Shown here piece by piece: positions 36,901 through 44,102 of a stretch of DNA of 64,000 nt. Below the pieces are notes generated by a model. It made no database searches. It was not told where the DNA came from and saw only the letters and a program-made list of their open reading frames with translations. The position numbers and the translations under genes are program-made. Source of the stretch: Kiritimatiellia bacterium (GTDB lineage Bacteria; Verrucomicrobiota; Kiritimatiellia; UBA8416; JADHWI01); NCBI GenBank assembly GCA_030744755.1, contig JASLPY010000001.1, positions 62,001 through 126,000 on the forward strand, written 5' to 3'. The first letter of the stretch is position 1. Each line of letters opens with the position of its first letter.

Positions 36901-37376
36901 GTGACATCACCGTCATACTGAACGCTCTCCGTCGCAGCTGAACCATAACGGCCGTCGGTAAGCCGTGACGGCGTGGAAGTATCCGGGTGCTTGGAGGCCG
37001 AGGGAATGCTTGCACTGTAGGAGAAAGGCACCCCGTTCTTGAATAACGGGATGAGGGAACCCGCCCTTGACTCGCTGAAGATCGCGTGCCCAAGGTCAGT
37101 TGTGGGAGTTTCGTCTCCTTCCAGCCACAGGCGGTAGGTTGCGCACATGTCCTCGCCGAGATACGGACGCGGAGCCGCCAGAAAGACCTTGGCCCCCTTC
37201 TCAGCCGCAGCCACCGCCGCGGCTACGCCCCTGGTGGTTCCACCAACCACCACAACATCAACATCATAGACCAGCGGTATGTCCCTGGCTGATTCTGTAA
37301 CGGTTTGCGAGTGAGCAGAACAGCACAGGGTTGCGGATGCCATCGCGGTAATAATCAGATACCTGGTGAGCATCAT
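33951..37376 (-). CDS. Exported tandem FAD-dependent oxidoreductase with inserted F5/8-type C domain and HEAT-like tail
   Basis: This is one uninterrupted 1141-residue frame. A signal peptide (about 1-22) precedes FAD domain 1, with dinucleotide motif DVVVVGGTTRGVAA (40-53) and LGEDMC. An F5/8-type C-like domain (about 118-260, with SRLTDGRYG and YVRLTVTR) is inserted inside it. A second FAD domain begins near 558 with YDVVVVGGGTGGAPAG and GVGTLGRISNYYHG. The last about 180 residues are helical and HEAT-like. FAD_oxidored proteins of this kind occur singly in PVC bacteria; a tandem pair in one chain is unusual. Substrate and electron acceptor are unknown. The start at 37376 or 37373 follows GGCGATTAG. 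Confidence 0.8.
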   Translation of the reverse strand: MMLTRYLIITAMASATLCCSAHSQTVTESARDIPLVYDVDVVVVGGTTRGVAAAVAAAEKGAKVFLAAPRPYLGEDMCATYRLWLEGDETPTTDLGHAIFSESRAGSLIPLFKNGVPFSYSASIPSASKHPDTSTPSRLTDGRYGSAATESVQYDGDVTIVADLGKVTELSGVQLVAYQRVEDFDVRDVVIETSADKTSWSQLARVANPKTSAAGDIAVPLSATAKAIARYVRLTVTRTVGSERILLGELIVRSPDPKPVLPKLTHFAVPPMQVKTALDEALLAAKVDFLYGCYVTDLLRDKGGKLAGIVMANRSGRQAVRAKVIIDATDRAIAARLAGAEFAPYPAGKQEFSRMVVGGTPSEGARETGHRVVVRGSGGRQKDQSYQINEYRLKLPMKDGSWASFARADQQARNMTWQEGQVGAAEMLFQVPPDPLRSRGQQAGPWPGAAGIDLDALRPAGLDGIYVLGGCASISREAAWQLMRPLNGIALGARVGAEAAKAASIRKTGPVGGLSVSAGKAPSATSGEVGEMLNGIRSMADSSGQQTVKSPARGVPVIARYDVVVVGGGTGGAPAGIGAARGGARTLVLEYLHGLGGVGTLGRISNYYHGNRVGFTAEIDKGVGTGKNWNIEKKMEWFRSEIVKAGGDVWFQTLGCGSVVRSKQFVGVLVATPHGRGVVLANTVIDSTGNAVIPACAGLPCQEIGGDHISVQGTGLPRMTPGQSYWNTDWTFSDDDDVLDMWRMFVVGKKKYANAFDLGQLINTRARRRIIGDVMITPMDIINKRTYPDVVTVAKSNFDNHGFSSHTLFMVTPPDRAGLTGNIPYRALMPKDYDGILVTGLGISAHGDAMPVLRMQPDVQNQGYAAGKAAAMAAESGTTVRKINIKELQKHLVEKGIIPAGMLTAEDSYPIGPEKMQTAVKNIADNYKGISLILTDPETAMPELQKAWQKADSKEAKLRYAHVLGMLRDGTGAGTLVDAVEKAKWDKGWNFKGMGQYGATTSPLDNLVIALGRTGDKRGVDVVITKLRQLTAGSEFSHCRAVAMSLEISRDTRAAKPLAEFLQQDGVMGHAFTEIHDTIERSPESRTDNSTRQKSLRELVLARALYRCGDHNGLGEKILTEYARDLRGLYARHAKAVLEGE

Positions 37377-37415
37377 CTAATCGCCTTTCTCTTCAGATGT
37401 TTTGATAGGTTCACA

Positions 37416-37446
37416 CATCAACCATCAACCATCAACCATTAACCAT
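37416..37446. repeat. Tandem repeat of CATCAAC
   Basis: Four seven-base units (three CATCAAC, then CATTAAC) and a partial fifth stand between the divergent FAD oxidoreductase and mannose-transfer genes, 45 bases upstream of the -35 box at 37491. A further CATCAAC unit occurs near 43184. Confidence 0.75.
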
Positions 37447-37490
37447 AGGACTTCCAGCTAACAGCGGGAAGTCGCATCACATCTATCATC

Positions 37491-37519
37491 TTGAACTGGC
37501 CACACTGCATTACTATAAT
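37491..37519 (+). promoter_or_regulatory. Sigma-70-type promoter, probably giving a leaderless mRNA
   Basis: TTGAAC (37491-37496), 17 bases of spacer and a perfect TATAAT (37514-37519). The start codon ATG is at 37527, only seven bases after the -10 box, so transcription should begin at or within a base or two of the start codon. Confidence 0.75.
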
Positions 37520-37526
37520 CCCACCC

Positions 37527-38267
37527 ATGAACACAAAACTTGTGATTATCCCGACTTATGATGAAAAGGAGAACGTTGGACTCGTATCGGAGGCTATCTT
37601 TGACGTGAGTCCTCGTTCAGATCTTCTTTTCGTTGATGATAATTCGCCGGATGGAACGGGCAAGGTTCTTGACGAAATGGCGGCCAAAGACGACCGCCTC
37701 CATGTTATGCACAGGCAGGAGAAGAATGGTCTGGGCCGTGCATATATAGCCGGGTTCGAATGGGCTCTCGAAAGAAAGTACGAATTCATCATAGGGATGG
37801 ACGCCGATTTCTCTCATGACCCTGCTGAAATCCCCAACATGATAGAAGCCGTCAAGAATGCCGACCTGGTAGTGGGATCACGTTACGTGGACGGCATACG
37901 AATCACCAACTGGCCTCTCAGCCGCCTTCTCCTCAGCAAGACCGCTGCCACTTACGTACGGACAATAACAGGCATTCCGGTAGCGGATCCGACAAGCGGC
38001 TTTCGATGTTATCGCCGCGAGGTCCTGGAGGCGCTGGATCTGGACCAGATCATCTCCAACGGGTATTCATTTCTTGTTGAGATGGCACACACATCCTGGA
38101 TAAAGGGATTCCGCATTGTTGAAATACCCATCACGTTTGAAGACCGCCGGGCAGGCTACTCTAAGATGGACATGAAGGTTTTCAGGGAGTCCCTCTGCAT
38201 GGTATGGCGGCTCGCCTTCCGATGTGGATTTCGAAGAACCCCGGCATCCAGACCATCGCAATCGTGA
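37527..38267 (+). CDS. Polyprenol-phosphate mannose synthase-like GT2 glycosyltransferase
   Basis: The ATG at 37527 gives 246 residues without membrane helices, the size of soluble DPM1/Ppm1-type enzymes. Family signatures are LVIIPTYDEKENV, LFVDDNSPDGTG, the metal-binding Asp92 and Asp94 in IGMDADFSHDP, and VADPTSGFRCYRREVLE. Such enzymes move mannose from GDP-mannose to a polyprenyl phosphate on the inner face of the membrane, making a lipid-linked mannose donor. Glucose- or GlcNAc-transferring relatives exist, so the sugar is inferred. The UbiA-family gene overlaps its stop codon (GTGA), and the DUF2723 membrane protein follows. No ribosome-binding site precedes the start. Confidence 0.85.
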   Translation: MNTKLVIIPTYDEKENVGLVSEAIFDVSPRSDLLFVDDNSPDGTGKVLDEMAAKDDRLHVMHRQEKNGLGRAYIAGFEWALERKYEFIIGMDADFSHDPAEIPNMIEAVKNADLVVGSRYVDGIRITNWPLSRLLLSKTAATYVRTITGIPVADPTSGFRCYRREVLEALDLDQIISNGYSFLVEMAHTSWIKGFRIVEIPITFEDRRAGYSKMDMKVFRESLCMVWRLAFRCGFRRTPASRPSQS

Positions 38268-39166
38268 AAGAACTCATCCCTATAATTCGATCGCTGAGAG
38301 TCAACCAATGGACGAAGAACGCCGTTGTCCTGGCAGCATTTTTCTTCGCATTCTGGGACCCGGGACAATCGACGGAATTCGTTGGGAGCCTTTTACGTGT
38401 AATCCCGGCAGCCATCGTTTTTTGCCTGGTTTCCAGCGGCATCTACCTGCTCAACGATATAAGGGATCGTGATGCGGACCGCGCTCATCCGTTCAAAAAA
38501 AACCGTCCGATTGCGTCCGGCGAACTGTCCGTGCCCACGGCATGCTGTGTCCTCGCCGGGCTCCTGGTTGTTGGGTGTGCAGGGGCCTGGTGCCTGGCAC
38601 CACAGTTTTTCTGCGTGGTCGCAGGATACATTGCCCTGCAGGTTGTCTATAGCTTTGGGCTCAAGCGGGTGGCACTGATAGATGTCATGGTTATTTCCTC
38701 CGGCTTTGTTCTTCGTGCCATTGCGGGAGCGGTGGTTCTCCATGTACAAATATCTGAATGGTTACTTCTGTGCACATTCTTCCTGGCCATCTTTCTTGCC
38801 TTGTGCAAGCGGAGACACGAAAAAGTCCTGCTGAATGACCTGGCCAAAGATCATCGCGCAAGCCTCGAATCATACGACGAGAAGCTGACCGATCTGCTTA
38901 TTGCCATCATCAGCGCCGTGACGATAGTCTGCTACTCCATGTATACGTTGTCACCCACAACGGTAGAGAAATTTGGAACAAGCACGCTTGGATTCACCAT
39001 TCCATTCGTCGTGTTCGGCGTATTCCGCTATCTTGACCTGGCATACCGTCACGGCAAAGCAGGCCGCCCTGAGAAAGTACTTCTCACTGACATTCCGATT
39101 CTCATCAACCTGGTACTCTACGGCATAACCGCGGTAGTTATATTCGTCCTGGGTGCTGATCACTAA
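38264..39166 (+). CDS. UbiA-family polyprenyl-phosphate transferase (decaprenyl-phosphate phosphoribosyltransferase-like)
   Basis: I place the start at the GTG at 38264, which overlaps the previous stop by four bases (300 residues); an ATG at 38222 or 38204 is possible. The protein has eight or nine membrane helices. The first Asp-rich motif, N64-D-I-R-D68, followed by DRDAD, HPFKKNRPIASG and LRVNQWTKN near the N-terminus, is characteristic of the DPPR synthase branch of UbiA. In mycobacteria that enzyme makes decaprenylphosphoryl-phosphoribose for arabinan synthesis. A second Asp-containing loop follows FLALCKRRHEKVLL. In this context it probably supplies another lipid-linked sugar beside polyprenyl-phosphate mannose. 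The exact donor is unproven. Confidence 0.82.
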   Translation: MKELIPIIRSLRVNQWTKNAVVLAAFFFAFWDPGQSTEFVGSLLRVIPAAIVFCLVSSGIYLLNDIRDRDADRAHPFKKNRPIASGELSVPTACCVLAGLLVVGCAGAWCLAPQFFCVVAGYIALQVVYSFGLKRVALIDVMVISSGFVLRAIAGAVVLHVQISEWLLLCTFFLAIFLALCKRRHEKVLLNDLAKDHRASLESYDEKLTDLLIAIISAVTIVCYSMYTLSPTTVEKFGTSTLGFTIPFVVFGVFRYLDLAYRHGKAGRPEKVLLTDIPILINLVLYGITAVVIFVLGADH

Positions 39167-39217
39167 AACCCCGACTTGATACTTAGCGAGTCTCATGATA
39201 TCTCTTCAACCTTCGCC

Positions 39218-42200
39218 ATGAATATTGAGCCGGAAGATATACAGATCACCGAAGTGGACACTGGGATAGGGCGCAAGTTCTTTCGCAGGCTGGATTGGAG
39301 CGCCTTCTGGGGAGCTTTCATTCTATCCTTCGTAGTGTACTGCTACACGCTTGCGCCAACAGTAACTCTTGAAGACGCGGGCGAGTTGGCCACCGCCGGC
39401 GATGCCCTTGGTGTACCGCATCCCCCCGGATATCCCATCTGGACCATGCTGGCCTGGGTATTCACACGTGTGTTCAGGTTCGTGCAGTTTCGCGGACAAC
39501 CCAATCCTGCATGGAGCATTGGACTCCTGTCGGCGGTCTTTGGAGCCCTGGCTTCTGGTGTAACCGCGCTCCTGGTGTGCCGGTCCGGATCTGATATGCT
39601 TCGCCGCTCTCGTCATGGCTCTGATAGCCTTGATCCGAAGATAGAATCTGCCATCTGCTGGATAAGCGGAGTCTCTGCCAGCCTTCTGTTTGCATTCAGT
39701 CCGATAATGTGGTCGCAATCCGTTATTATCGAGGTATACAGCCTGAATGCCTTCTTCCTCGCTCTCATTTTCCTGTTTGTCTATTGGTGGATGGAGAAAC
39801 CGACCAATCATCTGCTCTATGTCACGGCCTTCGTTTTCGGCCTTGGACTAACGAACTACCAGGTTCTTCTTCTCGCAGCGCTGGCGTTGGGAGTAGCCAT
39901 GATGTTGCGGAATGTTGCGCTTTTCCGGGACTTTGTGATAGTAGGTATACTCTTTGGCATAACGGTCACCATTATGAAGCTCGGAAGCATGAATCCTCAG
40001 CCGGGATTCCCAAAACTCCCCCCCCTGAACCCGTCGAAATACGGAACCGCGCTAATAGAGCCGAGCAAATATATCCTTCTTATCACCTCGGTGACATTTG
40101 TAATTGCCATGTGCATGGTCACCGAGTTCATGCGCAAGACCAAGGAGTGGCCGCTAGTTCCACTGGCCCTGACCGGACTGGGCGTGCTGGTGGTACTCCT
40201 GCTGCTGGCCAGTGTCCCCACAGCCACTCCCATTCCAGAGGTGGCGAACAAGGAGACGTTCAGTTGGGCCAAGTACATACTCGGGTTCCTTGGAGCCATG
40301 ATTGTTCTTGGTGCTCTATGCTTCACTCTTCCCAAGGGCAGGATGGTGGGTGTGGCGTTTATCACCATAGAACTGGTGCTGGCGGTATTGCTCAAGAAGG
40401 GCGCACTACTGGGACTCGTACATCCTTCAGCCCACTGGTTCCACTTCTACATTCTGCTGAACTTCGTCTTTCTTGGGTTGGCATTCTTCTATTTGCCCCA
40501 TGGACGGACCATAGCACTGACATTCCTGTTCACCGAACTCGGCGTGGCTTTCTATGGCTATATGCCCATTGTATCAGAACTGCGCAACCCGCCGATGAAC
40601 TGGGCGTATCCGCGCACATGGCAGGGATTCAAACATGCAATCACCCGCGGCCAGTACGAGAAACTTGCGCCGTCCGACGCGTTTTCCATGTACTTCGTCC
40701 GCCAGATTGGTGCGTATCTTACCGACTTGAGAAAGCAGTTCACCATTCCATGCGTTCTCCTGGGATTCCTGCCATTCACCATATGGCGGGTCCGCATTGG
40801 AGAAAGGCGATTCAAGGCCGTGTATGCCGCTATTGGACTCTCGATTCTTGCAAGTGTTTTCGTAATCCTCGAAAAACTGTTTCCCGGAACGGCGCTTCTT
40901 TCGACCCTTATCAAGATCCCTATTGCGATCGTCATCGCATTTCTGGGGATCGGTGGAATTGCCATCCTCGTAAATATCAACGCCGAACTGATTCACCGCC
41001 TGACAACCGACACCAGGGCCACGCTTTCTGAGAAGCTGATGACTGCGCTCGTCCTAATGGGAGAGTTGGCCGCCCTGCTGTTGTTCCTTGTTATTATTGG
41101 CAGCAAGCTTGGGGCGATAACGGCACCTCCACCAGGCGACGCAGCCATGACTGCCGCACAGCTTCGCGAGATGATAAAGCAGTGCCTGGGCGTCATCGCA
41201 ATGATCATCGCGCCCATCGCCGGGATTCTTGGAGTCGTGTTTGCCATGCGAAGCAGGATCAAGCTGCGCATGGACATTGACATAGACTCCCAGAAGTGGA
41301 TTGTCGCTACCCTCCTGGGCTTTCTGACAATGAGCATAATCCTCATCAACCTGGCTAACCTGAAGATGGACATTCAGGACACTTTTATTCAGCGGGTGAA
41401 ATTCATCTCGTCTCATGCGCTGTATGTATTATGGATCGGTTACGGGCTCGTATTCGGGCTTGCACTGGTGAACAAGATCTTCAGAAATTCTCGGACGCTG
41501 CAGTATCTGAGCCTCGGGGTCGCCGCGTTGCTCCCGCTGATTCCTCTGCAGCAAAACGGCTACAACAAGGAACTCCTGCGAACATACGGTGGCGCGGAAC
41601 AAAACGGGCACGACTTCGGCTGGCAGTTCGGCAATTACCAACTGAGAGGGGCAGACGCAATTCTCGAAGAGCTATCTCCGGACGAGGAGCCTCTGCCTAA
41701 CCCCAACTTCCCCCCGGAAATGACCCGTGACGCGATCTTCTACGGAGGAACAGATCCTGGTCGATTCGTGCCAACCTACATGATATACGGAGCCCAGGTA
41801 CGTCCTGACGTCTACCTTATTACCCAAAACGCACTGGCCGACAATACTTACATGAGCGTGATGAGGGACCTGTATGGTGACCAGATATGGATCCCCGCCC
41901 AGCACGACAGTGCAAAGGCTTTCCAACGCTACGTTGACGAAGTTAACCGCGGTGTGCGCCCTAAGAACGCCGATCTGAAGATAGAAAACGGCAGGGTACA
42001 GGTCAGTGGCGCACTGGGCGTGATGGAGATCAACGGCATCCTCGCTCAGATGATTTTCGAGCAATGCAACTACAAGCATGACTTCTATGTAGAGGAAAGC
42101 TACGTCATCCGCTGGATGTACCCGTACCTGACACCGCATGGTCTCATAATGAAGATCAACGACAGCAAGACAGGCATCTCCGGGATCAACACCCGGGACG

Positions 42201-43141
42201 ACCAGGACTTCTGGGATTGGTACACGCGACGCTTGGTCGGCAACAGGAAGTTTACAAGGGATATCGTGGCAAGAAAGTCATTCTCAAAGCTTCGCAGTGC
42301 TATAGGCGGCCTTTACGGAAGCAGGATGAAGCTCGCCGATGCGGAAAGGGCCTACCACCAGGCTCGAATACTGTATCCGCTGAGCCCGGAAGCCAACTTC
42401 AGGCTTGTGCAGGAGATCCTGATGCGACAGGGCCGCTTCGAAGAAGCAAGAGACATCATGACCGATTTCTCGGAGCAGGATCCTGCTAATACCAAGGTCA
42501 AACAATTCCTCAAACATCTGGACAAGATCAAGGACCTGGCCGGGCGCATTAAGGAACTCGAGGCGAAACGCAACAAAGGCAAAATAGACATCAAGTCCGC
42601 CATCCGGCTGGTTGATCTCTATCGCCAGGCGCAGAGAAAAGGTCACTTTCTCCAGATGGCAAAGAACATCCTCGCCACCAAGAACATGCTTCCACAGTTC
42701 TACGTCGAACTTGCGGCCGTGCTTCTGAAGGGCAAGGAGTTCAAGCTGATGGACGAGGCGTTGCAGGGATTCATGAAAAAGCCGCCCCCCAACACTCCGC
42801 CACAGATGTACCTGAGTATAGCCAAGATGTACGCCCAGGCTCAGAAACCGGATAAGATGAGCTCGGTGCTTGCAGTTTACCTCAAGATGAGACCGTCCGA
42901 CTGGAGAGCATGGCTTGACCAGGGCAGCCTGCAGGTGGCCATGCGCAACAACGACAAGGCTATCGACTGCCTTGAGACAGCGCTGAGAGCCGGCGGCGAC
43001 GAGGCATTGAAGGTTATACAGTCAGACAAGAGGTTCGCATCCATACGCAACAAGGCCATAGAGCGCAGCCGTAAACGGCTGATAGGAATCCCGGGCGCCC
43101 CGGCCCCCGGACCCCGGCCCATTCCCGGCATTCCACAATAG
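39218..43141 (+). CDS. DUF2723 (TMEM260-like) multi-pass glycosyltransferase with C-terminal TPR region
   Basis: The ATG at 39218 gives 1307 residues. The N-terminal part (about 28-220) has the DUF2723 hallmark: Asp53 and Glu56 in LEDAGELATAGD and HPPGYP at 68-73, the layout of GT-C lipid-sugar-dependent transferases. About fifteen to eighteen membrane helices extend to near residue 790. The remaining about 500 residues are soluble. They include a region rich in aromatic and acidic residues (YGGTDPGRFVPTYMIYG) and TPR-like helices at about 1030-1280 (ADAERAYHQARILYPLSPEANF). The human homologue TMEM260 O-mannosylates proteins, so I infer transfer of mannose or a related sugar to an exported acceptor, using donors from the two preceding genes. 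Confidence 0.85.
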   Translation: MNIEPEDIQITEVDTGIGRKFFRRLDWSAFWGAFILSFVVYCYTLAPTVTLEDAGELATAGDALGVPHPPGYPIWTMLAWVFTRVFRFVQFRGQPNPAWSIGLLSAVFGALASGVTALLVCRSGSDMLRRSRHGSDSLDPKIESAICWISGVSASLLFAFSPIMWSQSVIIEVYSLNAFFLALIFLFVYWWMEKPTNHLLYVTAFVFGLGLTNYQVLLLAALALGVAMMLRNVALFRDFVIVGILFGITVTIMKLGSMNPQPGFPKLPPLNPSKYGTALIEPSKYILLITSVTFVIAMCMVTEFMRKTKEWPLVPLALTGLGVLVVLLLLASVPTATPIPEVANKETFSWAKYILGFLGAMIVLGALCFTLPKGRMVGVAFITIELVLAVLLKKGALLGLVHPSAHWFHFYILLNFVFLGLAFFYLPHGRTIALTFLFTELGVAFYGYMPIVSELRNPPMNWAYPRTWQGFKHAITRGQYEKLAPSDAFSMYFVRQIGAYLTDLRKQFTIPCVLLGFLPFTIWRVRIGERRFKAVYAAIGLSILASVFVILEKLFPGTALLSTLIKIPIAIVIAFLGIGGIAILVNINAELIHRLTTDTRATLSEKLMTALVLMGELAALLLFLVIIGSKLGAITAPPPGDAAMTAAQLREMIKQCLGVIAMIIAPIAGILGVVFAMRSRIKLRMDIDIDSQKWIVATLLGFLTMSIILINLANLKMDIQDTFIQRVKFISSHALYVLWIGYGLVFGLALVNKIFRNSRTLQYLSLGVAALLPLIPLQQNGYNKELLRTYGGAEQNGHDFGWQFGNYQLRGADAILEELSPDEEPLPNPNFPPEMTRDAIFYGGTDPGRFVPTYMIYGAQVRPDVYLITQNALADNTYMSVMRDLYGDQIWIPAQHDSAKAFQRYVDEVNRGVRPKNADLKIENGRVQVSGALGVMEINGILAQMIFEQCNYKHDFYVEESYVIRWMYPYLTPHGLIMKINDSKTGISGINTRDDQDFWDWYTRRLVGNRKFTRDIVARKSFSKLRSAIGGLYGSRMKLADAERAYHQARILYPLSPEANFRLVQEILMRQGRFEEARDIMTDFSEQDPANTKVKQFLKHLDKIKDLAGRIKELEAKRNKGKIDIKSAIRLVDLYRQAQRKGHFLQMAKNILATKNMLPQFYVELAAVLLKGKEFKLMDEALQGFMKKPPPNTPPQMYLSIAKMYAQAQKPDKMSSVLAVYLKMRPSDWRAWLDQGSLQVAMRNNDKAIDCLETALRAGGDEALKVIQSDKRFASIRNKAIERSRKRLIGIPGAPAPGPRPIPGIPQ

Positions 43142-43221
43142 GCCACCGGCTTGACACCTTCGGCGAATAGCCCCCGCATCAAACATCAACCATTATGAGC
43201 TCTCGTCTGGAGCCCGGCGGC

Positions 43222-43253
43222 CTGCCCTACATAGCCTCGGCGAAGTAGGGCAG
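43222..43253. terminator. Perfect nine-pair hairpin between convergent genes
   Basis: CTGCCCTAC and GTAGGGCAG form a perfect nine-base-pair stem with a 14-base loop, between the ends of the DUF2723 and rsmE genes. No T-tract is present. It may stop transcription from both sides or be one copy of a dispersed palindrome. Confidence 0.45.
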
Positions 43254-43321
43254 TCCGCAGCGCTCCAGGAGTTTCGCGCGAAGCTCTTGACTATGTGCGC
43301 TGACAGTGCAACTCCATCCCC

Positions 43322-44065
43322 CTACCCCCTGTCGAGAAACCCGTAAGCAAGAATACTCAGGCCGAAAATCGCCGCGGTTTCTACTCTGAGCACTCTTGGC
43401 CCGAAACTCACGCTTTCCGCACCCCTGGTAAGGGCCAGCTCGATCTCATTATTGCTCCAGTCACCTTCCGGGCCCACGAGAAGGCCGATTCGGCGGAGAT
43501 TCCTGGCGCTTGCTTCCTCGAGGACCTCGTGAAGCGGCCTGGTTCCTGCTCCCAGGTGACCAAGGAGGACCAGGTCGAGTGCCGCCTCTGCATCGAGAGC
43601 TTCCTCCAGGTTGCACACCGGTCGAACTTCCGGAATCCACCTGGTCCCGCATTGCCTGGCGGCGTTCACGGCGATACGTTGCCAGCGCTCACGCTTATCG
43701 GCGCGGTGCTTACTGTCGAGCCGCAGAACGGCGTGCTCGGAGACAACCGGAACGATCGTGGTAGCGCCAAGCTCCGTGGCCTTCTCGACTATCAACTCGG
43801 TACGTTTGCCTTTCGGCAATGCCTGGATCAGTACAAGGGACACTTCCGGAGGTGGCGTGTTCTCGACGCTGATTATGGACAGGGAGGTCCCGGTCCCGGA
43901 TATCTTCTCTATTCTTGCAGTCGCCTCTCTGCCCCGGCCATCGAAAACGGAGACAACATCACCCTCAGCCGCGCGTATGACCTTGGTAAGGTGGTGATGC
44001 TCTTCGGGCGCCAGGGAGACATCGGACGATGTCCATCCGCCTGGATCTACAAAACACCTGTGCAT
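43322..44065 (-). CDS. rsmE: 16S rRNA (uracil-1498-N3)-methyltransferase RsmE
   Basis: The 247-residue product has a PUA-like N-terminal domain (about 1-70, with EHHHLTKVIRAAEGD) and a SPOUT methyltransferase domain. Family signatures are ALPKGKRTELIVEKATELGA and, in the deep trefoil knot that binds SAM, LLVGPEGDWSNNEIE followed by LGPRVLRVETA-type FGPRVLRVETAA. It methylates U1498 of 16S rRNA in the decoding region. Length is typical (about 240-250). It is the third gene after grpE and dnaJ on the minus strand (37 bases after dnaJ), an arrangement seen often in bacteria. Confidence 0.94.
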   Translation of the reverse strand: MHRCFVDPGGWTSSDVSLAPEEHHHLTKVIRAAEGDVVSVFDGRGREATARIEKISGTGTSLSIISVENTPPPEVSLVLIQALPKGKRTELIVEKATELGATTIVPVVSEHAVLRLDSKHRADKRERWQRIAVNAARQCGTRWIPEVRPVCNLEEALDAEAALDLVLLGHLGAGTRPLHEVLEEASARNLRRIGLLVGPEGDWSNNEIELALTRGAESVSFGPRVLRVETAAIFGLSILAYGFLDRG

Positions 44066-44102
44066 AAGGCAGCTTTCAGGAAGCGACAGAAATCATTCTA
44101 TC

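Noticed and set aside
37416-37446. CRISPR-like repeat array
   Set aside because: Units are only seven bases and directly adjacent, without spacers; no cas genes are in the window.
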